DNA from: DASSUW01 sp963844205
Lineage (GTDB): Bacteria > Actinomycetota > Thermoleophilia > Solirubrobacterales > Solirubrobacteraceae
Direction of reading: 5' to 3'
Length of the DNA stretch: 64,000 nucleotides
Assembly (NCBI GenBank): GCA_963844205.1
Contig: CAWJNK010000014.1
Coordinates: 434,001-498,000, forward strand
Position 1 is the stretch's first letter. Each line of letters begins with the position of its first letter. The translations under genes were made by a program, and so were the position numbers. Of this stretch, positions 26,504 to 35,511 are shown in pieces. Below the pieces are notes generated by a model that saw nothing but the letters and a program-made list of their open reading frames with translations, did not search any database and was not told where the DNA came from.

Positions 26504-27509
26504 GCACCAGCACCTTTTGGGCCAGCTCCACGCAGCGGTTCGAGTACCCCCACTCGTTGTCGTACCAGGCGACGACCTTGACCATCGTCCCCTCGAGCAC
26601 CGAGGTGAGCCCGGAGTCGAAGATCGACGAGTAGGGGGACTTGACGATGTCCGAGGACACGATCGGGTCCTCGGTGTACTGGAGGATGCCGGTCAGCGGG
26701 CCGGTGTCGGCGCGTGAGCGGAAGGCGTCGTTGATCTCGTCCACGCTGGTCTCGCGCGAAGTCGTGACGGTGAGGTCGACGACCGAGCCGGTCGGCACGG
26801 GGGCGCGGACCGCGAAGCCGTGCAGCTTGCCCTGGAGCTCCGGGATCACGAGCCCGATCGCCTTGGCGGCGCCGGTCGACGCCGGGACGAGGTTGATCGC
26901 CGCCGCGCGGGCGCGCCGGAGATCCTTGTGCGGGGCGTCCTGGAGCCGCTGGTCCGCCGTGTAGGCGTGGATGGTGGTCATCAGGCCGCGCTCGATCCCG
27001 ACCGACTCGTGCAGCACCTTGGCCACCGGCGCGAGGCAGTTCGTCGTGCACGACGCGTTGGAGATCACGTGGTGGTTGTCGGCGTCGTAGGTGTCGTCGA
27101 AGTTGACCCCGAGCGCGACCGTGGCGTCCGGCTCGGTGGCCGGCGCTGAGATGATCACCTTCCGCGCGCCGGCCTCGAGGTGCTTGGCCGCGTCGTCGCG
27201 CTTCGTGAAGAGCCCGGTCGACTCGATCACGACCTCGGCGCCGAGATCGCCCCACGGCAGCGCGGCCGGATCCTTCTCGGCGAGCACCTTCACCTCGCGG
27301 CCGTCGACCGCCAGAGCGCCGTCGCGCACCTCCACGGTGCCCGGGAACGGCCCGAACACGGAGTCGTACTTGAGCAGGTGCGCGAGCGTCCCTGCGTCGG
27401 TGATGTCGTTGACGGCGATGATCTCGATATCCGCGTCCGACTCCTGCGCGGCGCGGAACACGTTGCGGCCGATGCGGCCGAATCCGTTGATCCCGACCCG
27501 TACGGGCAT
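26490..27509 (-). CDS. gap: Type I glyceraldehyde-3-phosphate dehydrogenase
   Basis: 339 residues. NAD-binding start VRVGINGFGRIGRNVFRA, the catalytic SNASCTTNCLAPVAKVL and WYDNEWGYSNRCVELA near the end. First gene of the gap-pgk-tpiA-gpmI operon. In many actinobacteria whiA and yvcK lie between rapZ and gap; here there is only an 82-bp gap, carrying a short inverted repeat. Confidence 0.96.
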   Translation of the reverse strand: MPVRVGINGFGRIGRNVFRAAQESDADIEIIAVNDITDAGTLAHLLKYDSVFGPFPGTVEVRDGALAVDGREVKVLAEKDPAALPWGDLGAEVVIESTGLFTKRDDAAKHLEAGARKVIISAPATEPDATVALGVNFDDTYDADNHHVISNASCTTNCLAPVAKVLHESVGIERGLMTTIHAYTADQRLQDAPHKDLRRARAAAINLVPASTGAAKAIGLVIPELQGKLHGFAVRAPVPTGSVVDLTVTTSRETSVDEINDAFRSRADTGPLTGILQYTEDPIVSSDIVKSPYSSIFDSGLTSVLEGTMVKVVAWYDNEWGYSNRCVELAQKVLVRAHA

Positions 27510-27544
27510 CAGCTTTCCCCTTCGGAAATTTCGTGTGCGGCTTA

Positions 27545-27568
27545 CTCACCCTCGCAAGCTCGGGTGAG
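27545..27568. promoter_or_regulatory. Inverted repeat between rapZ and gap
   Basis: CTCACCC and GGGTGAG arms of 7 bp separated by 10 bp, 36 bp upstream of the gap start and 24 bp after the rapZ stop. There is no T-run. It may end rapZ transcription, or act as an operator or leader element for the glycolytic operon. Confidence 0.4.
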
Positions 27569-27591
27569 CGCCTTGATTACAGCGGGGAAGG

Positions 27592-28503
27592 CTACCCGGC
27601 CCGCCGCAGGGGCACCCGGTCGACGTCCCGGTGCTGGACCTCGACGAAGTACTCGTCGCGGTCGCGGAACGCCGAGGCGAGGTGTTCGGCGATCGCCACG
27701 GACCGGTGCCGGCCGCCCGTGCAGCCGATCGCCACGACGAGATGCGCCTTGCCCTCGGCGACGTACTGCGGCAGCAGGTACTCGAGCAGCGGGGCGATGT
27801 GGTCGTAGAACTCCTGCAGCCTTCCGTCGCGGCCGACGTAGTCGACGATCCGCTGGTCGAACCCCGTCAACGGACGTAGGTCGGCCTCGTAGTGGGGGTT
27901 CGGGAGGAAGCGGACGTCGAAGGCCAGGTCGGGGTCGCGCGGCGGCCCGTATTTGTGCCCGAACGACGTGAAGGTGACGGCGAGGCGGCGCGGCGCCTCG
28001 GGCTCGAGCAGCTCGTCGGCGACCTTGCGGCGCAGCCCGGTCGCGCTGAGGCCGCTGGTGTCGATGCGCGTGTCGGCGCGCTCGCGGACCGGCGCGAGCA
28101 GCTGCATCTCGTGCCGGATGCCGTCGACCACGTTGCCGTGCGGCACCAGCGGGTGCCGCCGGCGGGTCTCCTTGTAGCGGCTGAGCAGCGTCTGCTCGTC
28201 GGCCTCCAGGTAGAGGACGCGGTGCACGACGCCGGCCTCGTCGAGGTCGTCGATCACGCCGGCGAGCGCGGCCAGGTACTCGCCGCCGCGGGAGTCGGAC
28301 ACCACCGCGGCGCGCTCGACCTTCGAGCCGGGGTGGCGGAAGAGCTCGGCGAGCGACCGGATCATCTCGGCCGGCAGGTTGTCGACGCAGAAGTAGCCGG
28401 CGTCCTCGAACACGTTCATGGCCGACGACTTCCCCGCTCCGGAGAGCCCGGAGATGATCACGAAGTCGACGAGATTGGATGGGCCGCGGCCGTTGGTGCT
28501 CAT
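27592..28503 (-). CDS. rapZ: RapZ/YvcJ-family nucleotide-binding protein
   Basis: 303 residues. Walker A in IISGLSGAGKSSAMNVFEDA, the typical DNLP motif, and the C-terminal IGCTGGRHRSVAIAEHLA. In Enterobacteria RapZ adapts RNase E to GlmZ; in Gram-positives the homologue has GTPase/ATPase activity and an unclear role. ATG at 28503 overlaps the uvrC stop (ATGA), keeping the conserved uvrC-rapZ pair. Confidence 0.93.
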   Translation of the reverse strand: MSTNGRGPSNLVDFVIISGLSGAGKSSAMNVFEDAGYFCVDNLPAEMIRSLAELFRHPGSKVERAAVVSDSRGGEYLAALAGVIDDLDEAGVVHRVLYLEADEQTLLSRYKETRRRHPLVPHGNVVDGIRHEMQLLAPVRERADTRIDTSGLSATGLRRKVADELLEPEAPRRLAVTFTSFGHKYGPPRDPDLAFDVRFLPNPHYEADLRPLTGFDQRIVDYVGRDGRLQEFYDHIAPLLEYLLPQYVAEGKAHLVVAIGCTGGRHRSVAIAEHLASAFRDRDEYFVEVQHRDVDRVPLRRAG

Positions 28504-30398
28504 CGCCCGGTCTTGTTGAGGTGAGCGTAAAGGTCTCGCGCGACCTTCTGGGGAAACCCGGGGACCCGCTCGAGCTCCTCCCGGGAGGCGGCGAGCACCG
28601 CGTCCGGCGAGCCGAAGTGCCGGAGCAGCGCCCGCTTGCGCGCCGGGCCGATCCCGGGCAGGTCGTCCATGATCGACTCGGTCATCGCGCGGTCGCGGCG
28701 GATCCGGTGGTGGGTGATCGCGAAGCGGTGCGCCTCGTCGCGCACGCGCTGGAGCAGTTGCAGCTCGGGCGTGTCGTGCGGGAGGCGGATCGGCGCCGGG
28801 CTGCCGGGCCGGAAGACCTCCTCGATCCGCTTGGCGAGCGACACGACCGGGACGCCCCGCTCGCGGAAGCCCTGGAGCGCCTCGAGGCCGGCGGCGAGCT
28901 GGCCCTTGCCGCCGTCGATGACGATGAGGTTGGGCAGCGCGGCGAACGACGGGTCCCGCTCCGCGTCGTAGGGCGAGCGCTCGGCCTGCTTGCTCCACTG
29001 GCCGTAGCGGCGTGCAAGAACCTCGCCCATTGCGGCGTAATCGTCGCCGGGGTCGACCTCGCGGATGTTGAACCTCCGGTAATCGGACTTCTTGGGCGCA
29101 CCGCCCTCGAACACGACCATCGAGGCGGTCGTGTGGGTCCCGCCGAGGTGCGAGATATCGAAGCACTCGATGCGGACGGGAAGCGCGTCGAGGTCCAGCG
29201 CGTGTTGCAGCCCGGCAAGCGACTCGACCCGCTGCTGGCGCCGCCGCTCGGCCTTGAGCTTCTCCTGCTCGAGCGCGAGCCGCGCGTTGCGCTCGGCGAG
29301 GTCGAGGATCCGGCGCTTGCCGCCGCGCTCGGCGGCGCGGATCTCGACGGCGCCGCTGCGGCGCTCGGCGAGGATCTCCTCGAGGATCGGGAGCTCCGAG
29401 CCCTCGGCGAGCGAGGCCTGCACGACGATCAGCGACGGGATCGAGAGCGCGCTCGCGTAGTACTGCAGGATGAACTCCTCGGCGACGATGGCGGGCGGCT
29501 GCTCGCCCTCGTTCTCGAGGTAGAACGACTGGCGGTCGGAGAGTACGCCGTCGCGGACCTGGAACACCTGCGCGTTGGCCTCCGTGCCCTCGACGTCGAC
29601 CGCCACGGCGTCGTACGTACCCGCACCCTCGTTGGCGACGCGCTGGCGCTCGAGCAGCGCGCGGACCGCCTGGAGCCGGTTGCGATCGAGCGCCGCCGCC
29701 TCGTAGTCCTGCTCGCCCGAATGCCAGTGCATCCGCTGCTCGAGGTCGCGCTCGATCTGCTTGAAGCGCCCGCTGAGGAACGCGACCACGCCGTCGATCC
29801 CGCGCCGGTACTCCTCCTTGGAGACGTAGCCGACGCATGGCGCCCCGCAGCGCTTTATGTAGTAGTCCAGGCACGGCGAGCCGGAGTGCCGGCCCGGCTC
29901 GGGACCCTCGCAGCTGCGCAGCTGGAAGATCTTGCCGAGGAGGTCGAGCGTGCCGCGGACGCGCTTGGCGCTCGAGTACGGCCCGAAGTAGGCGCGGTCG
30001 CGCCGGTGCCGCTCGCGTGTGAAGTACACGCGTGGGAACTCCTCGTCGAGGCTGATCGCGATGTAGGGGTACGACTTATCGTCGCGCAGCCGGATGTTGA
30101 ACCGCGGCTTGTACTGCTTGATGAAGGTCTGCTCGGTGAGCAGCGCCTCGGCCTCGGTCGCGACCACGAGCGTCTCGATGTGGTCGACCTCGTCGGTCAG
30201 CGCCCGCGTGCCGTAGAGCGTCGGATTTGAGAAATGGCTTGCAACGCGCTTGCGGAGCGACTTCGCCTTCCCGACGTAGATCACGCGGCTGCGGGCGTCG
30301 CGGAACAGGTAGACCCCGGGCTGGTCGGGGAGGCCTCGTCGCTGCTCGGCGAGCCGCCCCGCGCGGTCCTGGTGTGCGGCTTCTGCCTCGATCGCCAT
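28500..30398 (-). CDS. uvrC: Excinuclease ABC subunit C
   Basis: 632 residues. GIY-YIG nuclease domain (GVYLFRDARSRVIYVGKAKS), Cys-rich linker (SPCLDYYIKRCGAPCVGYVS), UVR region, RNase H-like nuclease (IECFDISHLGG, LIVIDGGKGQLAAGLEAL) and a C-terminal helix-hairpin-helix pair (LPGIGPARKRALLRHFGS). It makes both cuts around bulky DNA lesions. Operon with rapZ. Confidence 0.96.
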   Translation of the reverse strand: MAIEAEAAHQDRAGRLAEQRRGLPDQPGVYLFRDARSRVIYVGKAKSLRKRVASHFSNPTLYGTRALTDEVDHIETLVVATEAEALLTEQTFIKQYKPRFNIRLRDDKSYPYIAISLDEEFPRVYFTRERHRRDRAYFGPYSSAKRVRGTLDLLGKIFQLRSCEGPEPGRHSGSPCLDYYIKRCGAPCVGYVSKEEYRRGIDGVVAFLSGRFKQIERDLEQRMHWHSGEQDYEAAALDRNRLQAVRALLERQRVANEGAGTYDAVAVDVEGTEANAQVFQVRDGVLSDRQSFYLENEGEQPPAIVAEEFILQYYASALSIPSLIVVQASLAEGSELPILEEILAERRSGAVEIRAAERGGKRRILDLAERNARLALEQEKLKAERRRQQRVESLAGLQHALDLDALPVRIECFDISHLGGTHTTASMVVFEGGAPKKSDYRRFNIREVDPGDDYAAMGEVLARRYGQWSKQAERSPYDAERDPSFAALPNLIVIDGGKGQLAAGLEALQGFRERGVPVVSLAKRIEEVFRPGSPAPIRLPHDTPELQLLQRVRDEAHRFAITHHRIRRDRAMTESIMDDLPGIGPARKRALLRHFGSPDAVLAASREELERVPGFPQKVARDLYAHLNKTGR

Positions 30399-30522
30399 GC
30401 GGGTCTATCCAGAGAGTAGAGAAGCCCTCGGCCCGATCTCCACGCCGCTCTGCGCGGAAACGCGAAACGATCTTTAGGTCCTCTTTACGCAACAAACCGG
30501 GAGGTAGGGATATGAGGGAGGC

Positions 30523-31461
30523 ATGGCATTCCGCAAGATGCTCCCCCTCGCGTTGCTCTTCGCGCTGCTAGTCGTCCCGACCGCCGATGCGAAGTACCGC
30601 GTCGCGGTGGGCGATCAGAGCGCCGCGATGTTCGACAGCGCGCGCTGGCAATCGCTCAAGCTCAAGCGCACCCGCTACCTGGTCCCGTGGGACTGGAACA
30701 AGCACCCCGACCAGGTCGCCGAGACGACCGCCTACATGAGCCGCGCCCGCGCGGCCAGGGTGCAGGTCCTCGTGTCCTTCACGGCTCGCCGGGGCTGCTG
30801 GAACGGCACCCGCTACTCGCGATCGAAGGCCTGTCGCGCGCCGAGCGCGAAGGCGTACAAGAACTCGTTCGGCAAGTTCGATAACGCGTTCCCGTGGGTG
30901 CGGACGTACTCCGCGTGGAACGAGATCAACCACGCGTCGCAGCCGACGTTCAAGAAGCCGGGCCTCGCCGTCCGCTACTACACCGTGCTGCGCAAGCTCG
31001 CGCGCAAGCGCAAGTTCAAGGTGATGGCGGCCGACATGCTCGACACGTCGAACATGGCCCGCTACCTGCGCTCGTTCATGCGCAAGGCCAAGGGCAGCCC
31101 GCGCCTGTGGGGCCTGCACAACTACCAGGACGTCAACCGCAAGACGTCGGCCGACACGCGGCTGATGCTGAAGATCGTCCCGGGCGATGTGTGGCTGACC
31201 GAAACGGGCGGCATCGTGAAGTTCCAGAAGTTCCGCTACAGCCCGAGCCGCGCCGCGGCGCGCACGAAGTGGATGTTCAAGCTCGCCAACCGCTACGACT
31301 CGCGCCAGCGCGGGCTGCGCTCGAAGATCACGCAGCTCTACGTCTATCGCTGGTTCGGCGAGGGTCGCACCGCGCGGTTCGACGCAGGCCTGGTGAACCC
31401 GAACGGGTCGCCGCGCAAGGCGTACAACGTCTTCAAGAGGGTCGCGAAGTCCCACAGGTAG
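30523..31461 (+). CDS. Secreted glycoside-hydrolase-like (TIM barrel) protein
   Basis: 312 residues with a signal peptide (about 1-23). The mature part resembles clan GH-A glycosidases: TYSAWNEINHAS, with Asn-Glu as the likely acid/base, and VWLTETGGIVKF, with Glu as the likely nucleophile, at the spacing expected for strands 4 and 7. The specific GH family and sugar are unclear. The RBS region GGGAGG precedes the ATG. It stands alone between divergent uvrC and the aldolase. Confidence 0.7.
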   Translation: MAFRKMLPLALLFALLVVPTADAKYRVAVGDQSAAMFDSARWQSLKLKRTRYLVPWDWNKHPDQVAETTAYMSRARAARVQVLVSFTARRGCWNGTRYSRSKACRAPSAKAYKNSFGKFDNAFPWVRTYSAWNEINHASQPTFKKPGLAVRYYTVLRKLARKRKFKVMAADMLDTSNMARYLRSFMRKAKGSPRLWGLHNYQDVNRKTSADTRLMLKIVPGDVWLTETGGIVKFQKFRYSPSRAAARTKWMFKLANRYDSRQRGLRSKITQLYVYRWFGEGRTARFDAGLVNPNGSPRKAYNVFKRVAKSHR

Positions 31462-31500
31462 AGGGCGCTACCACGGGCGGGGCGGCTACCGTCCTCGCCC

Positions 31501-32517
31501 GTGGTCAACCTCTACTCAGACACTCAGACCCGCCCGACGCCGGAGATGCGGCGGGCGATGGCTTCGGCGGAGGTGGGCGACGAGCAGTCGTTCGCCGACC
31601 CCACGGTGCTCGCGCTGTGCGAGCGCGTGGCCGACCTGCTCGGGCAGGAGGCGGCCGTCTTCCTGCCGAGCGGCACGATGTGCAACGCGATCGCGTTCCG
31701 GCTGCATGTGGGGCCGGCGGGCGACGAGGTCGTCCTGCACCGCACGTCGCATCCGATCATCGCGGAGGCCGGCGGGCCGGCTGTCATCTCGGGCGCGGTG
31801 CTGTGCCCCGTCGACGGCCCGGGCGGGACGTTCGACGCCGACACGCTGCGCTCGGTGCTGCGACGGCCCGATCGCTATTCCCCGCGCTCGCGTCTGGTCT
31901 CTCTCGAGCAGACCACGAACATCGCCGGCGGACGGGTCTGGCCGCTGGAGCAGATGGAGTCCGTGCTCGCGGTCGCTCGCGACGCGGGCATGCGCGCGCA
32001 CCTCGACGGCGCGCGACTCATGAACGCCGTGGTGGCTTCGGGCGTGCCGGCGCGGGACTGGGCCGGCGGGTTCGACACCGCGTGGCTCGACTTCACGAAG
32101 GGTCTGGGCGCGCCCGTGGGCGCTGTGCTGGCGGGCTCGCGCGAGCTGATCGACGAGGCGTGGCGGTACAAGCAGATGTGGGGTGGCGCGATGCGCCAGG
32201 CCGGGATCATCGCGGCGGCCGGCCTGTACGCGCTCGACCACCACGTCGAGCGGCTGGCCGAGGATCACGAGAACGCGCGGGTGCTGGCGGAGGGGCTCGC
32301 CCCGCTCGACGGCGTCGAGCTCGATCCTGCCGACGTCGAGACGAACATCGTGGTCTTCGGCGTGCCCGACGCGGGTTCGTTCTGCGCCGCCCTGGACCGG
32401 GCGGACGTGAAGATGTACGCGATCGGGCCGCAGCGGGTCCGGGCGGTCACGCACCTCGACGTCGACCGCGCCGGGATCGAGGAGGCGATCGCCGCCGCTG
32501 GCGATGCGCTGGGCTGA
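31501..32517 (+). CDS. ltaE: Low-specificity L-threonine aldolase
   Basis: 338 residues, PLP fold type I. NLYSDTQTRPTPEMRRAM, VFLPSGTMCNAIAF, the substrate/PLP region LDGARLMNAVV and the Schiff-base Lys in LDFTKGLGAPVGAVLAG are present. Splits threonine or allo-threonine into glycine and acetaldehyde. GTG start at 31501. Two hairpins follow the gene. Confidence 0.9.
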   Translation: MVNLYSDTQTRPTPEMRRAMASAEVGDEQSFADPTVLALCERVADLLGQEAAVFLPSGTMCNAIAFRLHVGPAGDEVVLHRTSHPIIAEAGGPAVISGAVLCPVDGPGGTFDADTLRSVLRRPDRYSPRSRLVSLEQTTNIAGGRVWPLEQMESVLAVARDAGMRAHLDGARLMNAVVASGVPARDWAGGFDTAWLDFTKGLGAPVGAVLAGSRELIDEAWRYKQMWGGAMRQAGIIAAAGLYALDHHVERLAEDHENARVLAEGLAPLDGVELDPADVETNIVVFGVPDAGSFCAALDRADVKMYAIGPQRVRAVTHLDVDRAGIEEAIAAAGDALG

Positions 32518-32621
32518 CGCCCCCATGGGGATTGTCGGCTGCCTGACGATCAGCGTTCAGACGCGTTGAGCGGTGAACGTGTACCGTGCCTCGCGCACCG
32601 GCCCTCATCCCTCGGTGCCCG

Positions 32622-32681
32622 CCCCGGCGACGACCGACCCCGTCGCCGGGGCGCCTTCCTCTAGGGGCTAAGGGCCCCTAG
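32622..32681. terminator. Paired hairpins between convergent ltaE and an ArsR-like gene
   Basis: The first has 11-bp arms (CCCCGGCGACG at 32622-32632, CGTCGCCGGGG at 32641-32651) and is followed by a pyrimidine-rich run. The second (CTAGGGGC-TAAGG-GCCCCTAG, 32661-32681) overlaps the stop codon of the ArsR-like gene. Position and strength suit a bidirectional terminator. The rest of the 160-bp gap after ltaE shows nothing else. Confidence 0.65.
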
Positions 32682-33298
32682 CGCGCCCTCCGGCGCCGCG
32701 ATCCGGTGTCAGTTGCCGCGGGCGACAGCCGCGCCGCCTCGAACAGCAGAACGCCGAGGCCGGTGTCCACCGTTTCGGCCGAGTCGGGGTTGCGGGCGAT
32801 CCGGTCCGCCGAGGCAGCCTGGATCTTCTCCGACTGCTCGAGCAGCTTCTCGCAGGCCTTGGAGAGCTGCGCGAAGCCGCGGGCGTCGAGTCGGAGCAGC
32901 GCGCGGTGGAGCTGCGCGTCCGGGCGGTCGAAGCCGCCGGCGGCGGCCGACAGCCGGACGTACTCGCCGATCACGTCGAGCGACGAGCCGACCGCGGCCT
33001 GCTTGGCGACCGGGCGCGCCGCTGCCCATCCCTCGGCGGTCATATCCGGCCGCGGCTTGGCTCGGTAGTGGTGCTCGACCGCACCGCGCACGCGAGTCTC
33101 GTCGACGAGCTCGATGAGCCCGAGCTGCAGCAGCGTCCGGACGTGGTAGGCGACGGTGCCGAGGCTCGCGTTCAGCCACCCCGCGAGCTGGTTCGGCGAT
33201 GCCTTCCGCTCCTCGAGCATGGCGAGGATCCGGACCCTGAGCGGGTGGCTCATCGCCTTCACATAGCGCGGATCGTCGATGCCGGTGATCGGTTTCAT
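32678..33298 (-). CDS. ArsR-like winged-helix regulator, copy A
   Basis: 206 residues. The N-terminal 90 form an ArsR-type winged helix (MSHPLRVRILAMLEERKASP, NASLGTVAYHVRTLLQLGLI); the rest is a helical region without metal-binding Cys. It is about 75-80 % identical by eye to its neighbour at 33306-33950, so the pair is a tandem duplication. Starts at MKPITGIDDPRYVKAM. The trigger is unknown. Confidence 0.82.
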   Translation of the reverse strand: MKPITGIDDPRYVKAMSHPLRVRILAMLEERKASPNQLAGWLNASLGTVAYHVRTLLQLGLIELVDETRVRGAVEHHYRAKPRPDMTAEGWAAARPVAKQAAVGSSLDVIGEYVRLSAAAGGFDRPDAQLHRALLRLDARGFAQLSKACEKLLEQSEKIQAASADRIARNPDSAETVDTGLGVLLFEAARLSPAATDTGSRRRRAR

Positions 33299-33305
33299 GC
33301 GGCTG

Positions 33306-33950
33306 TCAGGCGGTGCTCGTCGCGGCTCGTCGCGTGCGGCTCCGCCGCGCCGGCTTGGCTCCGTCCTCGCGGCCCGACAGGCGTGCGGCCTCGAACAGCA
33401 TCACGCCGATGCCGGCCTCGGCCACGCCGTCGGCGTGCGGGTTCTTCGCGATCCGCTCGGCGGCCGCCGCCTCGATCTTCTCGGCCTGCTCGATCAGCTT
33501 GTCGCAGGCCTTCGAGAGCTGCGCGAATCCTCGCGCATCGAGACGGAGGAGTACCCGTCGGAGCTGCGCGTCCCCGCGGTCGAAGCCGCCGGCGGCCGCC
33601 GACACGCGGGCGTACTCGCCGATCACGTCGAGCGAGGAGCCGACCGCGGCCTGCTTGGCGATCGGAGGCGCCGCCGCCCAGCCTTCCACGGTGACGTTCG
33701 GGCGGGCTTTGGCGCGGTAGTGGTGCTCGACCGCGCCACGCACGCGGGTCTCGTCCACCAGCTCGATGAGGCCGAGCTGCTGCAGGGTGCGGACGTGGTA
33801 GGCGACGGTGCCGAGGCTGGCGTCGAGCCAGCCGGCGAGCTGGTTCGGCGATGCCTTGCGCTCGTCGAGCATCGCCAGGATCCGAACCCGGAGCGGATGG
33901 CTCATCGCCTTCACGTAGCGCGGGTCGTCGATGTTCTTGATGGGCTTCAT
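33306..33950 (-). CDS. ArsR-like winged-helix regulator, copy B
   Basis: 214 residues, paralogue of the gene just downstream with the same MKPI-xx-IDDPRYVKAMSHPLR start; the ATG at 33950 was chosen by that alignment. The two stay closely similar over the whole length, diverging mainly in the basic C-terminal tail (KPARRSRTRRAATS). Gap of 7 bp to copy A, so they are probably co-transcribed and could form heterodimers. Confidence 0.82.
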   Translation of the reverse strand: MKPIKNIDDPRYVKAMSHPLRVRILAMLDERKASPNQLAGWLDASLGTVAYHVRTLQQLGLIELVDETRVRGAVEHHYRAKARPNVTVEGWAAAPPIAKQAAVGSSLDVIGEYARVSAAAGGFDRGDAQLRRVLLRLDARGFAQLSKACDKLIEQAEKIEAAAAERIAKNPHADGVAEAGIGVMLFEAARLSGREDGAKPARRSRTRRAATSTA

Positions 33951-34287
33951 ATCGTGGGGCGTCATGCCTCCATGCGGGTTGTTGCGCAGCCGGAGCCTCA
34001 ACCGACGAACCTGCTTTGACCCTGACCTTCTTGACCCAAGCTGCTCGGACTACACGCTCTCTGGCAGATCTTGCCAGTAGTGACCGACCAATTGGCGCAC
34101 ATCTTGGACCATTTTTAGTCCCCTGCGCCTAGTGACCTGTCAGGCCAAATACTGAAAATGCCGTATCAATCGATTCGACGGCATGCGCGGTGGATGGTGT
34201 GGGGATAGAACTGTGAATCCGGAGTAACGCACGCGTCGACTACGGGCGCAGCCATGCGGACGGCGGCGGCGCAGCGATGAAATGAGC
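33951..34287. promoter_or_regulatory. Gene-free region upstream of the ArsR-like pair, with a palindrome
   Basis: 337 bp without a convincing gene. It holds a perfect palindrome CTGGCA-GATCT-TGCCAG at 34061-34077, about 110 bp upstream of copy B. A comparatively AT-rich stretch follows (34080-34180), where promoters could lie. The palindrome is a good candidate operator for the ArsR-like dimers. The right end of the region is the 3' flank of the split transglycosylase gene. Confidence 0.4.
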
Positions 34288-34617
34288 TCAGCGCACGAGC
34301 CGGACGGCGAGCGCTGCGGCCACGGGCTCGCCGGCGCCCGCGAGCAGGCCGAGGATGCGCGCGACGTAGCCACGGGTCTCGGGGTACGGCGGGATGCACA
34401 TGCAGGCAGCCACCGCTCCGGGGCCTGCGTTGTAGGCCGCGAGGGCGAGCGGAACGGAGGCGAAACGCCGCAGGAGGTCCCGCATGAGGTGCGCCTGGGC
34501 GTCGATCGCCTGCTCGGCGTCGAACGGATCGTCCAGGCCGAGCGCCTCGGCGGTGCCCGGCATGAACTGCGCGATGCCCTGAGCGCCGGCCGGGCTCTGG
34601 GCGAACGGGTTGAAGTT
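34288..34617 (-). pseudogene. C-terminal part of a lytic transglycosylase (SLT) domain, cut off by the integrated element
   Basis: Reading from the 16-bp direct repeat, this encodes NFNPFAQSPAGAQGIAQFMP, then TAEALG..., and ALAAYNAGPGAVAA, the classic second half of an SLT domain, ending at 34288. It has no start of its own except an internal ATG (34563). It continues in frame with the last residues before the break in the gene at 49495-50541 (QLYAE-SNFNPF), so the two are halves of one gene 15 kb apart. Confidence 0.88.
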
Positions 34618-34618
34618 G
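34603..34618. repeat. Left attachment site (att) core
   Basis: GAACGGGTTGAAGTTG, identical to 49528-49543. On the coding strand of the host gene it spells codons of the SLT motif N-F-N-P-F. Joining the outer flanks of the two copies restores an open transglycosylase frame; joining the inner flanks gives the predicted attP. Confidence 0.85.
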
Positions 34619-35223
34619 GACCTCGTTGTTCGCGCCGATCACGATCCCCGCTGATTCCGCGGCGCAGAGCCGTTCCGAGCAGACCTCAGAGACGACGAAG
34701 GCCCCGGTGCAGCCGGGGCCTCCGTTCACGTTGACACAGCCACCGCGCGCGCCAGGCGAAGGCGATGCGGGAAGCGTAGCCGCGAGGGCGGCGCCCTCAT
34801 CGCCCGGTCCCGCCAGGGCCGTGAACGCATAGGCAGGCCGAATGCAGCTACCGAAGCGCCGGCCCGCGACGGCGGGCGGCGTGACTGTGAGGCGGCGCGC
34901 GGGTGGAGGTCAGTTGGACGCCGGAGCCGATGAGGAACCGAGGCGCACCGGGGCCGAGGGACGCGCGCGGTAGAGCGGATTCGAACTCGCGCGCGCCCGC
35001 GCGGGGAGGGGGAACCTACGGAGGGGGTGGGCGAAGTGCGCCGCCGTCGAGGGACCGGCGGCAGCGCTCGGCCGTGACGTCCGGGGGCGTTCGCCACCCC
35101 CCGGACCCCCCGGCCGGGCGACAGGTCGCGTTCGCCCGCGCACCGGCCGCCAGGTCGCGCCTCGATCGGCGACGGCGCGGGCGAGCCGCGAGTCGCCCGT
35201 CGCCAGCTTCGGACCTCTCCTCG
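34619..35223. other. Left end of the element without a confident gene; hairpin at 34699-34721
   Basis: About 600 bp inside the left att site. AGGCCCCGG-TGCAG-CCGGGGCCT (34699-34721) is a strong 9-bp hairpin, placed where transcription from the serine recombinase would end in the circular form. The rest is very GC-rich with open but low-complexity frames; I see no gene I would defend. Confidence 0.45.
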
Positions 35224-35511
35224 ATGACGGGGTGGGCGGAGATCGCCGCGTGCCGCGCGAGCATCCGCGCCGTGCCCGAGGCTCCCGCGCGTGGTCGAGC
35301 TGATCGCCTGTTCCCGGCGAGGCTCGGCCCGCGCGAGCGGGAGGCGCTCGAGATCGTCGAGGGCCTGCCCGGCGTGACGATCGTCGGCCTCGCCCGCGCG
35401 CTCGACATGCCGACGTCGCAGGCGCGCCGGCTCGTCGAGCGCCTCGAGCAGCGCGGCCACCTCATCCGGCGACCAGCTCACCGCGCGCCCGTCGCTCAGC
35501 AAACGGCGTAG
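35224..35511 (+). CDS. Small winged-helix DNA-binding protein
   Basis: 95 residues from ATG 35224. The C-terminal 60 form a MarR/Lrp-like helix-turn-helix: LGPREREALEIVEGLPGVTI, VGLARALDMPTSQARRLVER, EQRGHLI. The frame is open further upstream but that part is low-complexity. It may regulate element genes. Its 3' end overlaps the convergent gene at 35496 by 16 bp. Confidence 0.5.
   Translation: MTGWAEIAACRASIRAVPEAPARGRADRLFPARLGPREREALEIVEGLPGVTIVGLARALDMPTSQARRLVERLEQRGHLIRRPAHRAPVAQQTA

Noticed and set aside
34166..34729. Leftward frame running from the element through the left att site
   Set aside because: It uses the wrong frame for the transglycosylase fragment and starts inside a terminator-like hairpin.
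34970..35000. T-arm-like sequence GATTCGAACT at the left end of the element, suggesting a tRNA target
   Set aside because: The flanking bases do not pair as a T stem and no acceptor, D or anticodon arm can be built.
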